A stretch of DNA of 64,000 bases from Microbacterium sp. oral taxon 186 str. F0373 (GTDB taxonomy: Bacteria; Actinomycetota; Actinomycetes; Actinomycetales; Microbacteriaceae): NCBI RefSeq assembly GCF_000411455.1, contig NZ_KE150457.1, positions 448,962-512,961 of the forward strand, written 5' to 3'. This document shows, piece after piece, positions 15,843 to 25,305 of this stretch. A model generated the notes under the pieces. That model was not told where the DNA came from. It saw only the letters and a list, made by a program, of their open reading frames with translations, and searched no databases. Numbering within the stretch: position 1 is the stretch's first letter; each line of letters begins with the position of its first letter. The position numbers were made by a program, and so were the translations under genes.

Positions 15843-16835
15843 TCAGCGGAAGAACGCCACCCCGAGGTCGGCGTGATCGACGAAGACGCCGTCGAGGCCG
15901 GCATCCCGAATCACGCCCCACTCGGCGGCGTAATCGCCGAAGGCAGCGTCGTCGCCTCCGCGGCGGAAGGCGGGCGTCAGGAACGCGTTCTCGGGACGAC
16001 ACGTCCACGTGAACACCGCGAGCCCCTCCGCGTGGGCGTCGGCGACCAGCTCGGCCCCCCGCAGCGCCGGACTCAGCAGCATCGCCTTGTCGACGCTGAT
16101 GCCGTCCACCTCGTCCGCCAGCCGCGCCAGCCCGTCGGCGCTGACCTGGTCGCGATACGGCGTTGCCGCCGCGCCGTGGGCCGCGACGAGATCGAACGGC
16201 GCGCCGTCGGCCTCGACGAGGTAGACGTATGTCGCGCGGATGCCGCGGGCACGCAGCTCGCGCAGCACGGCGAGCTCGAACGACTCCACGAACAGCGAGC
16301 GCGCTCCCTCCGCCCACCCCGCGGCGCGCAGTTCCGCGGCGATGAGCGCCGCGGCATCGAACCCCCGCGACCCGAAGTAGGTGGCGTGCTTGATCTCCAG
16401 GACGATGCCGATGTCGCGCCCCTGCTGATGTGAGGCCGCCGCGACGAGATCGAGCAGGTCGCGCAGGCGCAGCGGCGGCTCCGTGTCGTCGAAGGCCGCG
16501 CTGCCGCGGCGCAGGTGCGGCAGCCGTTCGCGACAGCGCAGCGTCGACAGCTCCGCCCAGGTGAAGTCCTCCGTGAACCAGCCCGTCTGCGGCACGCCGT
16601 CGACCGGCTTCGTCGTGCGGCGGTGCGCGAACTCGGGGCGGTCGGCGACGTCGGTCGTCCCCGAGATCTCGTTCTCATGCCGGACGACGGCCACCGCGTC
16701 CTTCGTGAAGACGACATCCGGTTCGACGGCATCCACTCCCATCGCCAGCGCCAGCTCGTAGGAGGAGCGGGTGTGCTCGGGGCGGTATCCGGGGGCACCA
16801 CGGTGACCGATCACCAACGGGCGGGCACGAGGCAT
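15843..16835 (-). CDS. Glycerophosphodiester phosphodiesterase
   Basis: 330 residues of the GDPD TIM-barrel family, cytoplasmic as judged by the lack of a signal peptide. The catalytic motif IGHRGAPGYRPEHT is near the N-terminus, with the metal ligands in VEPDVVFTKDAVAVVRHE. Later segments DIGIVLEIKH and WTCRPENAFL match the barrel's Glu-Lys and Trp-containing strands. It hydrolyses glycerophosphodiesters to sn-glycerol 3-phosphate and an alcohol. A single gene convergent with nothing obvious; the ABC pair ends downstream on the same strand. Confidence 0.92.
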   Translation of the reverse strand: MPRARPLVIGHRGAPGYRPEHTRSSYELALAMGVDAVEPDVVFTKDAVAVVRHENEISGTTDVADRPEFAHRRTTKPVDGVPQTGWFTEDFTWAELSTLRCRERLPHLRRGSAAFDDTEPPLRLRDLLDLVAAASHQQGRDIGIVLEIKHATYFGSRGFDAAALIAAELRAAGWAEGARSLFVESFELAVLRELRARGIRATYVYLVEADGAPFDLVAAHGAAATPYRDQVSADGLARLADEVDGISVDKAMLLSPALRGAELVADAHAEGLAVFTWTCRPENAFLTPAFRRGGDDAAFGDYAAEWGVIRDAGLDGVFVDHADLGVAFFR

Positions 16836-16987
16836 GGCTCCAGGCTACCGATCGAGGTTCGTCTGAGCGGCTTCACAGCAGCGACACAGCCGGCGCCCGA
16901 CGATGCGGCACGACCGTCCGATAGCCTGTTATCCACAGCACCGCGCTGTGCACCCGACCGGTGCACCCTAGGGAGTGGAAAGAGACC

Positions 16988-17914
16988 ATGGCCTCCGGCA
17001 ACTTCGCCTTCAACAACCCCGCCTTCCAAGAGCAGCGTCCCGGCCTCACGCCGCCCGCCGCGCCGCAGCCCGGCGCCTCGACCGGCTACGCCGCGACGTC
17101 GCACCAGGTGACGGATGCCGCGGTGAACGCCCAGCTCGAGGGCGCTTTCGCCGCCCCCGCCGCCGCGTCGCACCAGACCGGCCGCATGACCGTCGAGGAC
17201 ACCGTCGCCAAGACGGTGGGCCTGTTCGCGATCCTCCTCGTCACGGCCGTCATCGGCTGGGTGTGGACGCTGGGCGGCGCCTTCTCGCCCACCGACGTCG
17301 CACGTTCCTCGCAGATCACGATCGTGCCGTGGATCATCGGCATGCTCGGCGGCTTCGTGCTGGCGATGGTCGTCTCGTTCACGTCGCGCAAGAAGATCCG
17401 CCCCGCGCTGATCTTCGGCTACGCGGCCTTCGAGGGCCTGTTCGTCGGCGGCATCTCGGCGTACTTCGAGTTCATCTGGCCCGGCATCGTCATGCAGGCG
17501 ACCCTCGCCACGCTGTCGGTCGTGGGCGTCACGCTGGCGCTGTTCGCGAGCGGCAAGGTGCGCGCGAGCGCCCGCGCGACGAAGATCTTCATGGTCGCGA
17601 TGATCGGCTACCTGGTCTTCGGCCTGCTGAACGTCGTGCTCATGATGTTCGGCGCAGCCGGAACCGGCGGCGCGTTCGGCCTCTACAGCAACGTCAAGAT
17701 CGCCGGCATCCCGCTCGGCCTGATCATCGGCGTGCTGGTGGTCATCATGGCCGCTTACTCGCTGGTGCTCGACTTCGACCAGATCCAGCAGGGCGTCCGC
17801 AACGGCGCTCCCCGCGAGTTCGGCTGGCTCGGCGGCTTCGGCATCATGGTCACGGTCGTCTGGCTCTACGTCGAGATCCTTCGCATGATCGCGATCCTCC
17901 GCGGCAACAACTAG
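16988..17914 (+). CDS. Bax inhibitor-1/YccA-family membrane protein
   Basis: 308 residues from the ATG preceded by GGAAAGAGA; a farther upstream ATG at 16961 has no better signal. A soluble Pro/Ala-rich N-terminus of about 80 residues precedes seven transmembrane helices. The family's C-terminal pattern is clear: YSLVLDFDQIQQGVRNGAPR, then EFGWLGGFGIMVTVVWLYVE and ILRMIAIL. The Asp residues of the last segment match the pH-sensing di-aspartate of bacterial homologues. Function in actinobacteria is not settled; calcium leak activity has been shown for relatives. Confidence 0.92.
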   Translation: MASGNFAFNNPAFQEQRPGLTPPAAPQPGASTGYAATSHQVTDAAVNAQLEGAFAAPAAASHQTGRMTVEDTVAKTVGLFAILLVTAVIGWVWTLGGAFSPTDVARSSQITIVPWIIGMLGGFVLAMVVSFTSRKKIRPALIFGYAAFEGLFVGGISAYFEFIWPGIVMQATLATLSVVGVTLALFASGKVRASARATKIFMVAMIGYLVFGLLNVVLMMFGAAGTGGAFGLYSNVKIAGIPLGLIIGVLVVIMAAYSLVLDFDQIQQGVRNGAPREFGWLGGFGIMVTVVWLYVEILRMIAILRGNN

Positions 17915-17933
17915 CGCGCGACGCATCCGCGCT

Positions 17934-17970
17934 CGAAGGCCCGTCCGGCTCCCGCCGGGCGGGCCTTTCG
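17934..17970 (+). terminator. Terminator after the Bax-inhibitor-1-like gene
   Basis: GAAGGCCCG and CGGGCCTTTC pair with a small bulge around a GC-rich loop and are followed by TTTCG. It lies 20 bp after the stop codon. Confidence 0.7.
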
Positions 17971-18019
17971 CATGCCTCGGCATCCGCACGGGCCCGGCTT
18001 CCCGACCCCGCCCCCGGCC

Positions 18020-18117
18020 GTTCCGTACTCAGTCTGCGCGCGGCGGCATCCCGGTGTCGGCCGCGCCACCACCCGGGAGCGGTGTCGCAGAAACTCCGCC
18101 GAGACTGAATACGGAAC
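18020..18117. repeat. 98-bp inverted-repeat element between convergent genes
   Basis: GTTCCGTACTCAGTCT (18020-18035) and AGACTGAATACGGAAC (18102-18117) are complementary at 15 of 16 positions, 66 nt apart. The loop has CGGTGTCG twice. It is longer and less GC-biased than the terminators nearby and sits between the BI-1 gene and guaA. It resembles in plan the elements at 26.25, 32.48 and 43.29 kb, though the arm sequences differ. Confidence 0.65.
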
Positions 18118-18209
18118 ATCGAGCCCCGGCGTCATGGGCCGGCGATGCCCCCCGCAACGACGGATGCCGGGACCGGGGGCACTCCCCGCGATCCCGGCAT
18201 CCGGTCAGA

Positions 18210-19793
18210 TCACTCCCACTCGATGGTCCCCGGGGGCTTCGACGTGACGTCGAGCACGACCCGGTTGACCTCGCGGACCTCGTTGGTGATGCGGTTGCTG
18301 ATCTTGGACAGTACGTCGTAGGGCAGGCGCGTCCAGTCGGCGGTCATGGCGTCTTCGCTGGAGACGGGGCGCAACACGATCGGGTGCCCGTAGGTGCGGC
18401 CGTCGCCCTGCACGCCCACCGAGCGCACGTCGGCCAGGAGCACGACCGGGCACTGCCAGATCTCGCCGTCCAGGCCCGCCTTGGTCAGCTCCTCACGGGC
18501 GATGGCGTCGGCGTCACGCAGGATCTCGAGACGGTCAGCGGTGACCTCACCCACGATGCGGATGCCGAGGCCGGGCCCCGGAAAGGGCTGGCGACCGACG
18601 ATCGCCTCGGGAAGGCCGAGCTCCCGGCCGATGGCGCGCACCTCGTCCTTGAAGAGGGTGCGCAGCGGCTCGACGAGCTCGAACTGCAGGTCTTCCGGCA
18701 GGCCACCGACGTTGTGGTGGCTCTTGATGTTCGCGGTGCCGGCCCCGCCGCCGGACTCGACCACGTCCGGGTACAGCGTCCCCTGCACGAGGAAGCGGAT
18801 GGGCTCGCCCTCGGCCGCCGCTTCGGCGACCAGGTCTGCCTGCACCTTCTCGAAGGCGCGGATGAACTCGCGGCCGATGATCTTGCGCTTCTGCTCGGGG
18901 TCGCTGACACCGGCGAGCGCGTTCAGGAACGTGTCGCGCGCGTCGACGGTGATCAGGCGCACACCGGTGGAGGCGACGTAGTCGTTCTCGACCTGCTCAC
19001 GCTCACCCTTGCGGAGCAGGCCATGATCGACGAACACGGCGACGAGCTGGTCGCCGACGGCCTTGTGGACGAGCGCCGTCGACACGGCCGAGTCGACCCC
19101 GCCCGACAGCGCGGACAGCACGCGGCCGGAGCCGACCTGCGCGCGGATGCGATCGACCTGCTCGGCGATGACGTTGCCGCTGTTCCAGTCGGCGGCAAGC
19201 CCCGCCGCCTTGTGGAGGAAGTTGGTCAGGACGTCCTGGCCGTAGTCGGAGTGCTTGACCTCGGGGTGCCACTGCACGCCGTAGAAGCACTTCTCGGCGT
19301 TGCCGAACGCCGCCACCGGTGTCGCGGCCGTCGAGGCGAGCACCTCGAAACCGGCCGGTGCCGTGGCGACCTGGTCGCCGTGGCTCATCCAGACGTTCTG
19401 CTCGGCCGGCTGCCCGCCGAGGAGCACGCCGCCGTCGTTCACGATGACGGCATCCGTCGCTCCGTACTCGCGCAGGCCCGTGTTGGCGACCTCGCCGCCG
19501 AGCTGCTGAGCCATCACCTGGAAGCCGTAGCAGATGCCGAGCGTCGGCACGCCGAGCTGCAGCACGTCGGGGTCGAGGGAAGGCGCCCCGGGCTCGTAGA
19601 CCGACGACGGACCGCCGGAGAGGATGATCGCGACGGGGTTCTTGGCCTCGACTTCGGCCGCGGTGACGGTGTGCGGCACGAGCTCGCTGTACACACCCGC
19701 CTCGCGCACCCGACGCGCGATGAGCTGCGCGTACTGGGCTCCGAAGTCGACGACGAGGACGGGACGCTGAGCGGTCTCGGTCTGGGTGGTCAC
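18210..19793 (-). CDS. guaA: GMP synthase (glutamine-hydrolysing)
   Basis: 527 residues, full family length. The N-terminal class I amidotransferase domain has [15 protein letters not shown] with nucleophile C88 and the His/Glu pair in [13 protein letters not shown]. The ATP-pyrophosphatase domain begins with the P-loop [12 protein letters not shown], and the C-terminal dimerisation domain ends with KPPGTIEWE. It converts XMP to GMP in the cytoplasm, working after the IMP dehydrogenase encoded 8 kb away on the same strand. The GTG start overlaps the stop of the DUF3817 gene as GTGA. Confidence 0.97.
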   Translation of the reverse strand: MTTQTETAQRPVLVVDFGAQYAQLIARRVREAGVYSELVPHTVTAAEVEAKNPVAIILSGGPSSVYEPGAPSLDPDVLQLGVPTLGICYGFQVMAQQLGGEVANTGLREYGATDAVIVNDGGVLLGGQPAEQNVWMSHGDQVATAPAGFEVLASTAATPVAAFGNAEKCFYGVQWHPEVKHSDYGQDVLTNFLHKAAGLAADWNSGNVIAEQVDRIRAQVGSGRVLSALSGGVDSAVSTALVHKAVGDQLVAVFVDHGLLRKGEREQVENDYVASTGVRLITVDARDTFLNALAGVSDPEQKRKIIGREFIRAFEKVQADLVAEAAAEGEPIRFLVQGTLYPDVVESGGGAGTANIKSHHNVGGLPEDLQFELVEPLRTLFKDEVRAIGRELGLPEAIVGRQPFPGPGLGIRIVGEVTADRLEILRDADAIAREELTKAGLDGEIWQCPVVLLADVRSVGVQGDGRTYGHPIVLRPVSSEDAMTADWTRLPYDVLSKISNRITNEVREVNRVVLDVTSKPPGTIEWE

Positions 19794-20260
19794 CGGCTGC
19801 CTTCCGTGGCGGGGATCGGGGCGGAGGATTCGTCGGCTTCACGCTGGGCGAGGTAGGCCCGCACCTCGCGCGCGACGCGCGCCTCCATGAAGAACGACAG
19901 CAGCGGCACGATGCCGCCGAGCGCGAGCACGATGAAGCGCACGAAACCCCAGCGCATGAGGCTCCAGACGCGGAAGCACGCGAAGAGGTAGACGACGTAG
20001 AACCAGCCGTGCGCGATGAGGATGCCGGTGGAGAGGTTGATCGCTCCGCCGGTGAGGTCAGCGCCCCCGTCGAGGGCGACGGGGTGGAGCCACAGCGCGC
20101 CCCCGGAGCCGCCCGCGAACAGCTCGTAGCCGAACGCGTACTTCACGATCATCTCGGCGCACAGCGACAGGAGCATCACACCCGTGATCACCGAGGCGAT
20201 CTGGTAGAACCTGAGCGCCCCGCGGATCGCCGGAAAACTGGCGAGTTTGGGCTGAGGCAT
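19790..20260 (-). CDS. DUF3817-family membrane protein
   Basis: 156 residues with three or four transmembrane helices. It has the family's opening pattern [21 protein letters not shown] and the central [21 protein letters not shown] cytoplasmic charged tail follows. No function is established for the family, which often sits by guaA in actinobacteria, as here; it overlaps guaA by 4 bp and is probably co-transcribed with it. Confidence 0.85.
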   Translation of the reverse strand: MPQPKLASFPAIRGALRFYQIASVITGVMLLSLCAEMIVKYAFGYELFAGGSGGALWLHPVALDGGADLTGGAINLSTGILIAHGWFYVVYLFACFRVWSLMRWGFVRFIVLALGGIVPLLSFFMEARVAREVRAYLAQREADESSAPIPATEGSR

Positions 20261-20270
20261 GCCGTCAAGT

Positions 20271-21095
20271 CTAGTCGGCGTGGGCGGCCGCTCCGGCGGC
20301 TTGCGCCTCCTCCAGCGCCTCGACCTCCTTCTCCCACGCGTCGCGTGCGAGCCGGTACCACATGTAGAACGCGAAGCCCGCGAAGATGGCCCACTCGACG
20401 GCGTAGAAGATGTTCAGCCAGTTGACGCTGGAGCCCTCCGCCGGCGCGGGCGAGTCGATCGCGACGAGCCCGCCGACGAGGGGTTCGCCGGCGTCGGCGA
20501 CGAGGTAGGAACGGTACACCGCCAGCTCGTCGGTGTCGTGCCACCAGCTCAGCAGCGCGGCCGGCGACATCCGCGTCATCTCGGTGGCCGCGGCCCCGCG
20601 TGGGGGTGCGACGGGCCCCTCGTCGGCGATGAGCCGCCCTGTGAGGGTGAGCGCGCCGCCCGGGTCGGCGTTGAGGGTGGATGCCGCGGCATCCGCGACC
20701 GCACGGTCGGCGCTCCAGCCGACCGCGACCGCCAGGGAGGTGGGGGTCGCCGCGTCGGTGCGGAACTGCCCGGTGACCCAGTACCCCTGCTGAGCGTCGT
20801 TGAAGCGCGAGGAGACGACGAGGAAATCGCCGGGGACGAAGGACCCGGAGACCTCGACCCGCTGGCCGACGAGCGGCTCGGGCAGGTAGGCGCCGGGGGC
20901 GGTCACGTCGGCGATCGGGCGCACCTGTTCGGTGGCGCCGGGCGCCTGCGGCGAGGTGTCGATGGCGCGGCCCAGCTGCCACTGGCCGAGCCAGGCGAAC
21001 ATCGCCGCGACGACGAGGGCGAACACGAGCATGCCGAGCCACCAGGGGCGCAGCATGACTTCGCGCAGCGTGGGCGGGAACGGCTCCGCGGTCAT
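20271..21095 (-). CDS. SURF1-family protein
   Basis: 274 residues with a transmembrane helix at each end (WWLGMLVFALVVAAMFAWLG near residue 20; LNIFYAVEWAIFAGFAFYMW near 235) and a periplasm-facing middle domain, the standard SURF1 topology. GQWQLGRA after helix 1 and the VAVGW strand fit the family. SURF1 proteins assist haem a delivery and assembly of cytochrome c oxidase. The ATG overlaps the guaB3 stop (ATGA). The frame is open upstream only as a shadow of guaB3. Confidence 0.9.
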   Translation of the reverse strand: MTAEPFPPTLREVMLRPWWLGMLVFALVVAAMFAWLGQWQLGRAIDTSPQAPGATEQVRPIADVTAPGAYLPEPLVGQRVEVSGSFVPGDFLVVSSRFNDAQQGYWVTGQFRTDAATPTSLAVAVGWSADRAVADAAASTLNADPGGALTLTGRLIADEGPVAPPRGAAATEMTRMSPAALLSWWHDTDELAVYRSYLVADAGEPLVGGLVAIDSPAPAEGSSVNWLNIFYAVEWAIFAGFAFYMWYRLARDAWEKEVEALEEAQAAGAAAHAD

Positions 21096-22213
21096 CGACC
21101 TGCCATGTAGGGCGCGACGACGACCTCGACGCGCTGGAACTCCTTGAGGTCGGAGTATCCGGTGGTGGCCATCGACTTCTTCAGCGCGCCGATGAGGTTC
21201 GCGGTGCCGTCGGCGACGGGAGCGGGTCCGTAGAGGATCTCCTCCAGCGGGGCGACCTGTCCGACCTCGACGCGCTTGCCGCGCGGGAGCTTCGGGTGGT
21301 GCGCCTCGGGACCCCAGTGGTAGCCGCGGCCGGGCGCGTCGGTCGCGCGCGCGAGCGCGACGCCGAGCATGACGGCATCCGCGCCCATCGCGAGCGCCTT
21401 GACGATGTCTCCGGACGTGCCGACACCGCCGTCGGCGATGACGTGCACGTAGCGCCCGCCAGACTCGTCGAGGTAGTCGCGGCGCGCGCCGGCGACATCG
21501 GCGACGGCCGTCGCCATCGGCGCATGGATGCCGAGGGTCGCGCGAGTGGTCGAGGCCGCTCCCCCGCCGAAGCCGACGAGCACACCGGCCGCTCCGGTGC
21601 GCATGAGGTGCAGCGCCGCGGTGTAGGTGGAGGCGCCACCGACGATGACGGGCACGTCGAGGTCGTAGATGAACTTCTTGAGGTTCAGGGGCGCATCGAC
21701 GCTGGAGACGTGCTCGGCCGACACCGTGGTCCCGCGGATGACGAAGAGGTCGACGCCGGCGGCGACGACGGTCTCGTACAGCTCCTGCGTGCGCTGTGGG
21801 GTGAGCGATCCGGCGACCGTCACGCCCGCCTCGCGGATCTCGGCGAGGCGGTCGCGCACCAGCTCGGGCTTGATCGGCTCGGCGTACAGCTCCTGCATAC
21901 GGCGCGTCGCCTCGGATGCCGGCAAGGACGCGATCTCGGCGAGCAGCGGCTCGGGGTCGTCGTAGCGGGTCCACACGCCCTCGAGGTCGAGCACACCGAG
22001 GCCGCCGAGCTGACCGAGCATGACCGCGGTGCGCGGGCTCATGACGGAGTCCATCGGGGCGCCCAGCACCGGGATCTCGAAGCCGAAGGCGTCGATCGAC
22101 CAGGCGGTCGACACGTCTTCGGGGTTGCGGGTGCGCCGCGAAGGCACGACCGCGATGTCGTCGAACGCGTAGGCACGGCGGGCGCGCTTGGCGCGGCCGA
22201 GCTCGATCTCCAT
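21092..22213 (-). CDS. guaB3: GuaB3-family IMP dehydrogenase-related protein
   Basis: 373 residues, shorter than true IMP dehydrogenase because the CBS pair is absent. It starts MEIELGRAKRARRAYAFDDI, typical of the actinobacterial GuaB3 group. The barrel has the phosphate-binding GGASTYTAAL and VIADGGVGTSGDIVKALAMG segments. The position equivalent to the catalytic Cys loop lacks the GPGSICTTR motif seen in guaB, in keeping with reports that this subgroup differs functionally. The start is the ATG at 22213 with GAGGGGG upstream; a GTG two codons earlier is possible. Confidence 0.92.
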   Translation of the reverse strand: MEIELGRAKRARRAYAFDDIAVVPSRRTRNPEDVSTAWSIDAFGFEIPVLGAPMDSVMSPRTAVMLGQLGGLGVLDLEGVWTRYDDPEPLLAEIASLPASEATRRMQELYAEPIKPELVRDRLAEIREAGVTVAGSLTPQRTQELYETVVAAGVDLFVIRGTTVSAEHVSSVDAPLNLKKFIYDLDVPVIVGGASTYTAALHLMRTGAAGVLVGFGGGAASTTRATLGIHAPMATAVADVAGARRDYLDESGGRYVHVIADGGVGTSGDIVKALAMGADAVMLGVALARATDAPGRGYHWGPEAHHPKLPRGKRVEVGQVAPLEEILYGPAPVADGTANLIGALKKSMATTGYSDLKEFQRVEVVVAPYMAGR

Positions 22214-22299
22214 GGTCACCCCCTCAGCCTACTCGCGGTGCCCGCCCTCACCCCGCGGCCCCCGCACGGCAGGATGGGTGCATCGGGAGAAGGGATGCC

Positions 22300-23412
22300 A
22301 TGTCGGAACGCATCATCATCGTGGGCGGCGGGGTCATGGGGCTGGCGACGGCGTGGCAGCTCGTGCGGCGCGGCGAGCGCCCGATCGTGCTGGAGCGGTT
22401 CGCCCGCGGGCACCACGAGGGCGCCTCGCACGGTGAGACACGCAACTTCAACAATGCGTACGGCGACGCCCACTACCTCGATCTGCTCGTCCGCGCGCGC
22501 GAAGGCTGGGACGCACTCGGCGAGGTGGAGGGCGACCCTCTGCTGCGGTTGCACGGCCTCGTCTCGCACGGCTCGGGTCTCGCGCTCGGGAGTGAGACGA
22601 CGCGCGACCTGTCGGCGATCGCGGGCGAGCTGGGTGCCCGCGGCATCCCGGCGGAGATCCTCGACGGTGCCACGGCCGGCCGGCGCTGGCCGGGGATGCG
22701 CTTCGAGGACACCGTGCTGTTCTCCCCCGACGCCGGCGTCGCCCGGGCGGCGGCGGCCCTGCGCGAGCTCGAGCGCCGCATCGTCGGCGGGGGCGGCGAG
22801 GTGCGGTGGAACACGCGTGTGCGTGCGGTCGCTGCCGATGCCGACGGGGCGAGCGTGGTGACGGATGCCGAGACGCTTCGCGCCGACGCGGTCGTCGTGA
22901 CCGTCGGCGCCTGGACCTCCGGACTGCTCGCGGACCTCGGCATCCCTCTGCCGCCGCTGCGGGTGACGGAGGAGACCCCGGCGCATTTCACGGCGACCAT
23001 CGCGGGCCCGTGGCCGTCGTTCAACCACTTCGTCGCTCCGGGCTCGCAGCCGGCGAACGTCTACGGCATGCCGACGCCGGGCGAGGGCGTGAAGGTCGGG
23101 TTCCACGGCATCGGCGACGAGATCGATCCCGACCGGCGACCGCACCGCCCGGTGCTCCAGCGCGAGCTGCGCGACTACGTGCGGGAGTGGTTTCCCGGCC
23201 TCGACGCCGGCACGGCCGTCCCGATCTCCTGCACCTACACGACGACGCCGACCGAGGCGTTCGTGCTCGACCGGGTCGGACCGCTCGTGGTGGGCGCCGG
23301 GTTCTCGGGGCAGGGCTTCAAGTTCGCCCCGGGCGTGGGCGCCACCCTCGCCGATCTGGTGCTCGATGCCGACGCCCGCGCCGCGGAGCCGTTCCGCCTG
23401 CCGCGCGGGTGA
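22300..23412 (+). CDS. FAD-dependent amino-acid oxidase (DAO/SoxA-like)
   Basis: 370 residues. The N-terminal Rossmann motif IIIVGGGVMGLATAWQLVRR ends in the FAD-ribose-binding acidic residue of VLER. SHGETRN is the sarcosine-oxidase-like segment that precedes the flavin, and the C-terminus closes with GPLVVGAGFSGQGFKFAPGV. This is the layout of monomeric sarcosine oxidase and N-methyl-tryptophan oxidase, which oxidise N-methylated amino acids to formaldehyde and amine. The exact substrate is not readable. It is a plus-strand insertion in an otherwise minus-strand block. Confidence 0.88.
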   Translation: MSERIIIVGGGVMGLATAWQLVRRGERPIVLERFARGHHEGASHGETRNFNNAYGDAHYLDLLVRAREGWDALGEVEGDPLLRLHGLVSHGSGLALGSETTRDLSAIAGELGARGIPAEILDGATAGRRWPGMRFEDTVLFSPDAGVARAAAALRELERRIVGGGGEVRWNTRVRAVAADADGASVVTDAETLRADAVVVTVGAWTSGLLADLGIPLPPLRVTEETPAHFTATIAGPWPSFNHFVAPGSQPANVYGMPTPGEGVKVGFHGIGDEIDPDRRPHRPVLQRELRDYVREWFPGLDAGTAVPISCTYTTTPTEAFVLDRVGPLVVGAGFSGQGFKFAPGVGATLADLVLDADARAAEPFRLPRG

Positions 23413-23445
23413 CCGGCCGCGCGGGTGCGGAGCTCGGGTGCGGCG

Positions 23446-25134
23446 CTATCGCGCCCGCGCCACCCGCGCCTCATCCCAGACCGGCTCATCGGACTCCACG
23501 ACCCGGCCGTCGGCGCCGAAGACCAGGAAGCGGTCGAAGGAGCGCGCGAACCAGCGGTCGTGCGTGACCGCCAGCACCGTGCCCTCGAACCGTCCGAGCG
23601 CCTCTTCGAGGGCCTCCGCCGAGACGAGGTCGAGGTTGTCGGTCGGCTCATCCAACAGCAGCAGCGTCGCACCCGACAGCTCCAGCAGCAGCACCTGGAA
23701 GCGCGCCTGCTGCCCGCCCGACAGGCTGTCGAAGCTCTGCTCGGCCTGACGGACCAGGCCGTAACGGTCGAGGGCGGAGCTTGCGGCATCCCTCGGCATC
23801 CCGGCTCTGCGGTCGTCGCCGCGATGGAGGATGTCGAGCAGAGAACGTCCGGCGTACTCGGGGTGGCGGTGCGTCTGGGCGAACCACCCGGGCCGCACAC
23901 GGGCGCCGAGCACGGCCCGCCCGCTGTGGGCGACCGGCTCGAGCGCGGCGCCGATCTCGGTGACGTGCCCGAGGAGGGCGTCGGGGTCGGTGCCGCCGCG
24001 GGCCAGCAGCCGCAGGAAGTGCGACTTGCCCGATCCGTTCGAGCCCAGCACGGCGATGCGATCACCGAACCAGACCTCCAGATCGAACGGCTTCATCAGG
24101 CCGGTCAGCTCCAGGCGTTCCGCGACGACGGCGCGCTTGCCGGTGCGCGCGCCGCGCAGGCGCAGGTCGAGGTTCTGCGCGGGGGGACGCTCCTCCGGCG
24201 GGCCGGCGTCCTCGAAACGTCGCAGCCGCGTCTGGGCGGCGCGGTACCGCGAGGCGAACTCGTCGCTGGCGGCTGCCTTCGCCTTCATGTCGGCGACGAA
24301 CCGCTGCAGTTTGAGGTGCTGCTCATCCCACCGGCGGCGCAGCTCGTCGAGTCGGGCCATCCGGTCTTCGCGCGCGGCGTGGTACCCGTCGAAGCCGCCG
24401 CCGTGCACCCAGGCGGTGCTGCCGGCGCCGCCCGGCTCCAGCGTCACGATCCGGTCGGCGGCACGCGCCAGCAGCTCGCGGTCGTGGGAGACGAGCAGCA
24501 CGGTCTTCGGCGTCTCGCGCAGACGCTCTTCGAGCCAGCGCTTGCCGGGCACATCGAGGTAGTTGTCGGGCTCGTCGAGCAGCAGCACCTCGTCCGGTCC
24601 GCGCAGCAGGGATTCGAGCGCGAGACGCTTCTGCTCGCCGCCCGAGAGGCTGGTCAGCGCACGGAAGCGGGCACGGGCGAAGGGGATGCCGAGGGCGGCG
24701 ATGGTGCAGGTGTCCCAGACGGTCTCGTACTCGTAGCCGCCCGCCTCGGCGTAGTCCGCCAGGGCGCTCGCGTACCGCATCTGCGTGTCGAGGTCGTCGC
24801 GGTCGATGATGGTGGCCTCGGCATCCTCGAGCTCGCGCGCTGCCGCGCCCACACGCGCCGGGGCGACCGAGACGAGCAGGTCGTGGATGGACTGGTCAGC
24901 CGTGCCGTGACCGACGAACTGGTCCATGACGCCGAGCCCGCCGTCGACCGTCACGACGCCCGACTGTGGGGCGAGCTCACCGCGGATGAGACGCAGGAGT
25001 GTGGTCTTGCCGGCCCCGTTGGGGCCGATGAGCGCCGTGGTCTTGCCGTCGGCGACCCGGAATGTCGCCTCGTCGAGCAGGGGGCGCCCGTCCGGCAGCA
25101 CGAAGGAGACGGCGGCGATGTCGATGTAGCCCAC
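23446..25134 (-). CDS. ABC-F family ATPase
   Basis: 562 residues with two tandem ATPase domains and no transmembrane helix. Domain 1 has GPNGAGKTTLLRLIRG, LSGGEQKRLALESLL and VLLLDEPDNYLD; domain 2 has GSNGSGKSHFLRLLARG, LSGGQQARFQVLLLEL and LLLDEPTDNLD. A charged linker of about 80 residues lies between them. ABC-F proteins bind the ribosomal E site and act in translation or antibiotic protection. The start is the GTG at 25134 (MGYIDIAAVSF) preceded by GAAGGAC; an earlier GTG at 25158 is less likely. Confidence 0.9.
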   Translation of the reverse strand: MGYIDIAAVSFVLPDGRPLLDEATFRVADGKTTALIGPNGAGKTTLLRLIRGELAPQSGVVTVDGGLGVMDQFVGHGTADQSIHDLLVSVAPARVGAAARELEDAEATIIDRDDLDTQMRYASALADYAEAGGYEYETVWDTCTIAALGIPFARARFRALTSLSGGEQKRLALESLLRGPDEVLLLDEPDNYLDVPGKRWLEERLRETPKTVLLVSHDRELLARAADRIVTLEPGGAGSTAWVHGGGFDGYHAAREDRMARLDELRRRWDEQHLKLQRFVADMKAKAAASDEFASRYRAAQTRLRRFEDAGPPEERPPAQNLDLRLRGARTGKRAVVAERLELTGLMKPFDLEVWFGDRIAVLGSNGSGKSHFLRLLARGGTDPDALLGHVTEIGAALEPVAHSGRAVLGARVRPGWFAQTHRHPEYAGRSLLDILHRGDDRRAGMPRDAASSALDRYGLVRQAEQSFDSLSGGQQARFQVLLLELSGATLLLLDEPTDNLDLVSAEALEEALGRFEGTVLAVTHDRWFARSFDRFLVFGADGRVVESDEPVWDEARVARAR

Positions 25135-25270
25135 AGCGGGTCCTTCCGCCCTCGCCACGGTGCGGGCGCAGAGCCGACCAGCCTATCCGCTCGCGACCCC
25201 GTCTCGCGAATGGCGCAGGCCCAGGCCCGGCGGCCCGCCCCACGACGGCACGGATGCCGCGCGCGTCCGG

Positions 25271-25305
25271 ACGGGAGGGTTACGCGAACGGGAGGGCTTA
25301 CGCGA
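25271..25305. repeat. Tandem 17/18-bp duplication at a gene end
   Basis: ACGGGAGGGTTACGCGA (25271-25287) is followed directly by ACGGGAGGGCTTACGCGA (25288-25305). The second copy contains the TAA stop of the DUF559 gene (minus strand), and the first repeats it just beyond, which suggests replication slippage. Confidence 0.6.

Noticed and set aside
18054..19856. 600-codon open frame antisense to guaA
   Set aside because: Opposes an unmistakable GMP synthase and has no recognisable domain.
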